Assembly: GCA_046729255.1 (NCBI GenBank)
Contig: JBKPGF010000062.1
Location: forward strand, 27,546 to 91,545
Source of the DNA: PALSA-612 sp046729255
GTDB lineage: Bacteria; Actinomycetota; Thermoleophilia; Gaiellales; Gaiellaceae
Length of the DNA: 64,000 bases
Reading direction: 5' to 3'
The position numbers were made by a program, and so were the translations under genes. This document shows, in pieces, positions 58,525-64,000 of the stretch (its first letter is position 1; every line of letters begins with the position of its first letter). The notes under the pieces were generated by a model that was not told the origin of the DNA, made no database searches, and was given only the letters and a program-made list of their open reading frames with translations.

Positions 58525-58551
58525 TAGCGGCCTCCCTCCGAGCAGATCACG

Positions 58552-58662
58552 TTCGCGAGCCGCGAAAGGCGAGCATCGCCAGGACGCAGAGAGCGTGCGT
58601 ACCCGAAGGGTACGTGCGCGACCGAGGACGACGCGAGGCGACGCGTTACAGCGCTCTCGCGG
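58552..58662. repeat. Hairpin repeat copy D (between rplW and rplB)
   Basis: The core AGGACGCAGAGAGCG, stem GCGTACCC-gaa-GGGTACG and GCGACCGAGGACGACGCG match copy C closely. The outer arms CCGCGAAAG and CTCTCGCGG can pair. The flanks towards both neighbouring genes also resemble those of copy C, so the whole gap was probably duplicated. Confidence 0.7.
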
Positions 58663-58690
58663 ACCTGAGCTGTGAGGTGGCCGGCCGCCA

Positions 58691-58987
58691 TCAAACCTGC
58701 GCTCCTTCGAAGATCGGGATCGTCTCGCCCTCGCGCACCTGCACGATGGCTTTCTTCCAACCCGGCCGCATGCCGCGCTGGAAGTTTCGCCGCTTCGGCT
58801 TGGGCTGGACCTTGACGATGTTCACGGCCTCGACGTGCACGTCGAACAGCTGCTCGACCGCCTGGCGGATCTGCGTCTTGTGCGCATCGCCGTGGACGCG
58901 GAACGTGTATTTCCGGTCGCCGATCAAGCTGTAGCTCTTCTCCGACACGATCGGCGCCAGCAGGATCTCATTGGGATGGAGGCTCAC
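58691..58987 (-). CDS. rplW: 50S ribosomal protein L23
   Basis: The 98-aa product has LHPNEILLAPIVSEKSYSLI and YTFRVHGDAHKTQIRQAVEQ, diagnostic of L23, which borders the exit tunnel. The GTG overlaps the rplD stop (GTGA). The longer upstream frame is the shadow of rplD. Confidence 0.95.
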   Translation of the reverse strand: MSLHPNEILLAPIVSEKSYSLIGDRKYTFRVHGDAHKTQIRQAVEQLFDVHVEAVNIVKVQPKPKRRNFQRGMRPGWKKAIVQVREGETIPIFEGAQV

Positions 58988-59571
58988 GAGGACGCCTTCC
59001 CGGCGCGTGCCTCGACCATCGGCAGCGCCTTCTCCGAGACGAGCAGCGCGCGCGCCCACACGACCGCGGAGATCTCGAGGTCCTCTGGAGCGCTGATCGC
59101 GACACGCGGGAGGTTGCGGAAAGACTTGATGGCGGCCTCTTCCTCGTCTGTGGCCACGACGACGACCGGCAACTCCTTGCCGAAGGCTGCGAGGAAGCCC
59201 GCGCCGGCCTTGGTGGACGGCGTCTCGAATGCGCCTCCGTCGAAGACCGCGAGCGTTCCCTCCTCGACATGGGCAGAGAGCGCGGTACGCATCGCGGCAC
59301 GCCGCTCCTTGCGGTTCACCTTGAACGAGAAGTCGCGCATCGTCGGCGGGAAGGCGAGGCCGCCGCCCACCCACTGAGGCGCGCGGATCGTGCCCTGGCG
59401 CGCGCGGCCGGTGCCCTTCTGGCGCCACGGCTTCCCGCGGCCGCCGGCCACGAGGCCACGGCTCTTCGCGCCGCGTGTGCCCGCGCGTGCAGCGGCCATC
59501 TCCGCGCGCACGGCCTCGTGCACGAGGTGAGGACGCGCCTCGGCGGCAAAGATCGCAGCGTCGAGCGACAC
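58984..59571 (-). CDS. rplD: 50S ribosomal protein L4 (start uncertain)
   Basis: The L4 core is clear: GGRGKPWRQKGTGRARQGTI, then PQWVGGGLAFPP and FSFKVNRKERRAAMRTALS. The first standard start is the GTG at 59571, giving 195 aa. The frame, however, continues upstream with KAPLLDGAGKAAKQ, which matches the normal L4 N-terminus, and no ATG, GTG or TTG lies there. Candidates are a CTG at 59604 or an ATA at 59646, the latter 7-8 bases after a strong GGGAGGAGA. The coordinates given are the conservative ones. Confidence 0.9.
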   Translation of the reverse strand: MSLDAAIFAAEARPHLVHEAVRAEMAAARAGTRGAKSRGLVAGGRGKPWRQKGTGRARQGTIRAPQWVGGGLAFPPTMRDFSFKVNRKERRAAMRTALSAHVEEGTLAVFDGGAFETPSTKAGAGFLAAFGKELPVVVVATDEEEAAIKSFRNLPRVAISAPEDLEISAVVWARALLVSEKALPMVEARAGKASS

Positions 59572-59620
59572 CTGCTTCGCAGCCTTGCCGGCGCCGTCGA
59601 GCAGCGGTGCCTTGACGGCC

Positions 59621-60265
59621 TTACTGGTGTCGGTGGTGGCGGGTATGAGCCCTCTCCTCCCTGACCTCGACGATGCCGTTCTTCGGCCCCGGAACTGCGC
59701 CCTTCACGAGCAAGAGGTTCTGCTCCGGGTCAATCTGGTGCACGACGAGACCGATCTGCGTGCGCCGCTTGGCGCCCATCTGCCCGGCCATGCGCATGCC
59801 CTTGAAGACACGAGACGGCGTGGCGGAGGCGCCGACCGAGCCGCGCTGGCGGATGTTGTGCGAGCCATGCGACTTCGGTCCGCGGCTGAAGTTGTGGCGC
59901 TTGATCGTGCCCGCGAAGCCCTTACCGACGGAGGTGCCGGACACTTTCACGGGATCGCCCGGCTCGAAAGCCTCGACGGTGACGGTCTCGCCGACTGTCA
60001 GCTCCGAATGGCCGCGGAACTCGACGAGCCGGCGGTGCGGCGCGACGCCCGACTTCTCGAGATGGCCGAGCTCGCCCTTCGAGATCTTCCGCGCTGGCAC
60101 CTCGTCGAACGCCATCTGCACGGCGTCGTAGCCGTCCGTCTCCGTCGTCTTCACCTGCACGACAGGGCACGGCCCGGCCTGGATCACGGTCACGGACGTC
60201 ATGACGCCAGTCTCCTCGTCGAAGACCTGGGTCATCCCGAGCTTTCTCCCGACGATTCCCTTCAT
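59621..60265 (-). CDS. rplC: 50S ribosomal protein L3
   Basis: The 214-aa product begins MKGIVGRKLGMTQVFDEETG and has KGFAGTIKRHNFSRGPKSHG and MAGQMGAKRRTQIGLVV, diagnostic of L3. It overlaps the rpsJ stop by one base. The short His-rich tail (HTRHHRHQ) overlaps the possible extended rplD start. Confidence 0.95.
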   Translation of the reverse strand: MKGIVGRKLGMTQVFDEETGVMTSVTVIQAGPCPVVQVKTTETDGYDAVQMAFDEVPARKISKGELGHLEKSGVAPHRRLVEFRGHSELTVGETVTVEAFEPGDPVKVSGTSVGKGFAGTIKRHNFSRGPKSHGSHNIRQRGSVGASATPSRVFKGMRMAGQMGAKRRTQIGLVVHQIDPEQNLLLVKGAVPGPKNGIVEVREERAHTRHHRHQ

Positions 60266-60573
60266 CAGAGCTTGATCTCGATGTCGACGCCGGCGGGGAG
60301 GTCGAGCCGCATGAGCGAGTCGACCGTTTTCGGCGTGGGGCTGTGGATGTCGATGAGGCGCTTGTGCGTCCGCACCTCGAACTGCTCACGCGAGTCCTTG
60401 TCCTTGAACGGACTGCGGATCACCGTGTAGACGTTGCGCTCGGTGGGCAGGGGCACGGGGCCGGTGATCGTGGCACCGGTGCGCTCCGCATTGTCGACGA
60501 TGTCGCGCGCGGCGCGGTCGACCTGGTTGTGGTCGTAACCGCGCAGCCTGATGCGGATCATCTGCTGTGCCAC
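60265..60573 (-). CDS. rpsJ: 30S ribosomal protein S10
   Basis: The 102-aa product has IRIRLRGYDHNQVDRAARDI and HKRLIDIHSPTPKTVDSLM, diagnostic of S10 (NusE), which also acts in transcription antitermination. The GTG at 60573 fits the conserved N-terminus. It lies 28 bp after tuf with no terminator between them. Confidence 0.96.
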   Translation of the reverse strand: MAQQMIRIRLRGYDHNQVDRAARDIVDNAERTGATITGPVPLPTERNVYTVIRSPFKDKDSREQFEVRTHKRLIDIHSPTPKTVDSLMRLDLPAGVDIEIKL

Positions 60574-60601
60574 CGTGCTCCCTACCCTCCTTTGCGCGTG
60601 C

Positions 60602-61792
<1,191 letters not shown>

Positions 61793-61818
61793 ACCGTTCC
61801 TCCGGTCTCGTTCCCGAA

Positions 61819-63897
<2,079 letters not shown>

Positions 63898-63925
63898 GAG
63901 GAAGTCTTCAGTCTCTTTAGGGCAG

Positions 63926-63948
63926 AAAAAACGGGCCTCGCGGGCCCG
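63926..63948 (-). terminator. Intrinsic terminator or attenuator upstream of fusA
   Basis: On the minus strand CGGGCC-CGCGA-GGCCCG is followed by six T residues. It ends 28 bp before the fusA ATG. It would end an upstream transcript or attenuate transcription entering fusA-tuf and the ribosomal genes. Confidence 0.7.
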
Positions 63949-64000
63949 CACGAACTTCCTGAGAGGACTGAGCCCGAGACGCGGGTCTATGTGTCAGGTG

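Noticed and set aside
750..58662. CRISPR array or IS element explanation for the dispersed repeats
   Set aside because: Copies are single, far apart and hairpin-forming, with no spacer periodicity, cas genes or transposase in the window.

Overview
The window is GC-rich with many GTG/TTG starts and 4-base start/stop overlaps (GTGA, ATGA, TTGA). It has an actinobacterial fusA-tuf-S10-spc-alpha ribosomal cluster, zinc-type S4, S14 and L36, a Ku end-joining protein, a futalosine-pathway MqnD and an NlpC/P60 envelope hydrolase. Together these suggest an actinobacterium, probably from a deep class such as Thermoleophilia. That placement is inference; no 16S gene is present.

Region by region. 1-10.7 kb: acyl-CoA metabolism (a glutaryl-CoA-dehydrogenase-like enzyme cut by the window edge, an AMACR-like CoA enzyme, three crotonases), a TetR/MFS pair, a VOC protein, a proline-racemase-family protein, an HtrA-like protease, a UbiB-type kinase and a universal stress protein. 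10.7-28.5 kb: a purine-to-ureide catabolic island. It holds adenine deaminase, a three-subunit xanthine-dehydrogenase-type enzyme, a BMP-family nucleoside ABC importer, 8-oxoguanine deaminase, an SDR, hydroxyisourate hydrolase, OHCU decarboxylase, a cytochrome-c-linked membrane urate oxidase (PuuD), a DUF3830 protein, a bicupin, an M20 amidohydrolase and an MFS transporter. 28.5-43.2 kb: mixed housekeeping (membrane protein, MqnD, GNAT, HAD, MFS, tRNA-Pro, SSB, NIF3, Ku, FadD, NlpC/P60, 3D-domain protein, LigA). 43.2-64 kb: one minus-strand run of 35 genes from fusA to ligA, including 26 ribosomal proteins, secY, adk, map, rpoA and truA.

The most notable points lie outside ordinary ORF calls. 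(1) At 31919-32137 there is a SelW/Rdx-family gene with an in-frame TGA exactly at the second redox position of a CxxC-type motif, followed by a small hairpin. It is a probable selenoprotein. (2) Upstream of a conserved-looking 53-aa ORF (35649) lie a promoter, two tiny leader ORFs, competing stems and an intrinsic terminator, an attenuator-like layout. (3) A family of about 100-bp hairpin repeats occupies at least four, probably six, intergenic gaps of 157-166 bp, two of them inside the ribosomal operon. (4) Several ribosomal proteins carry long acidic or Ala/Pro/Glu-rich extensions; S17 has about 143 extra N-terminal residues. (5) A 57-bp duplication of the 3' part of tRNA-Pro looks like the scar of a lost integrative element.
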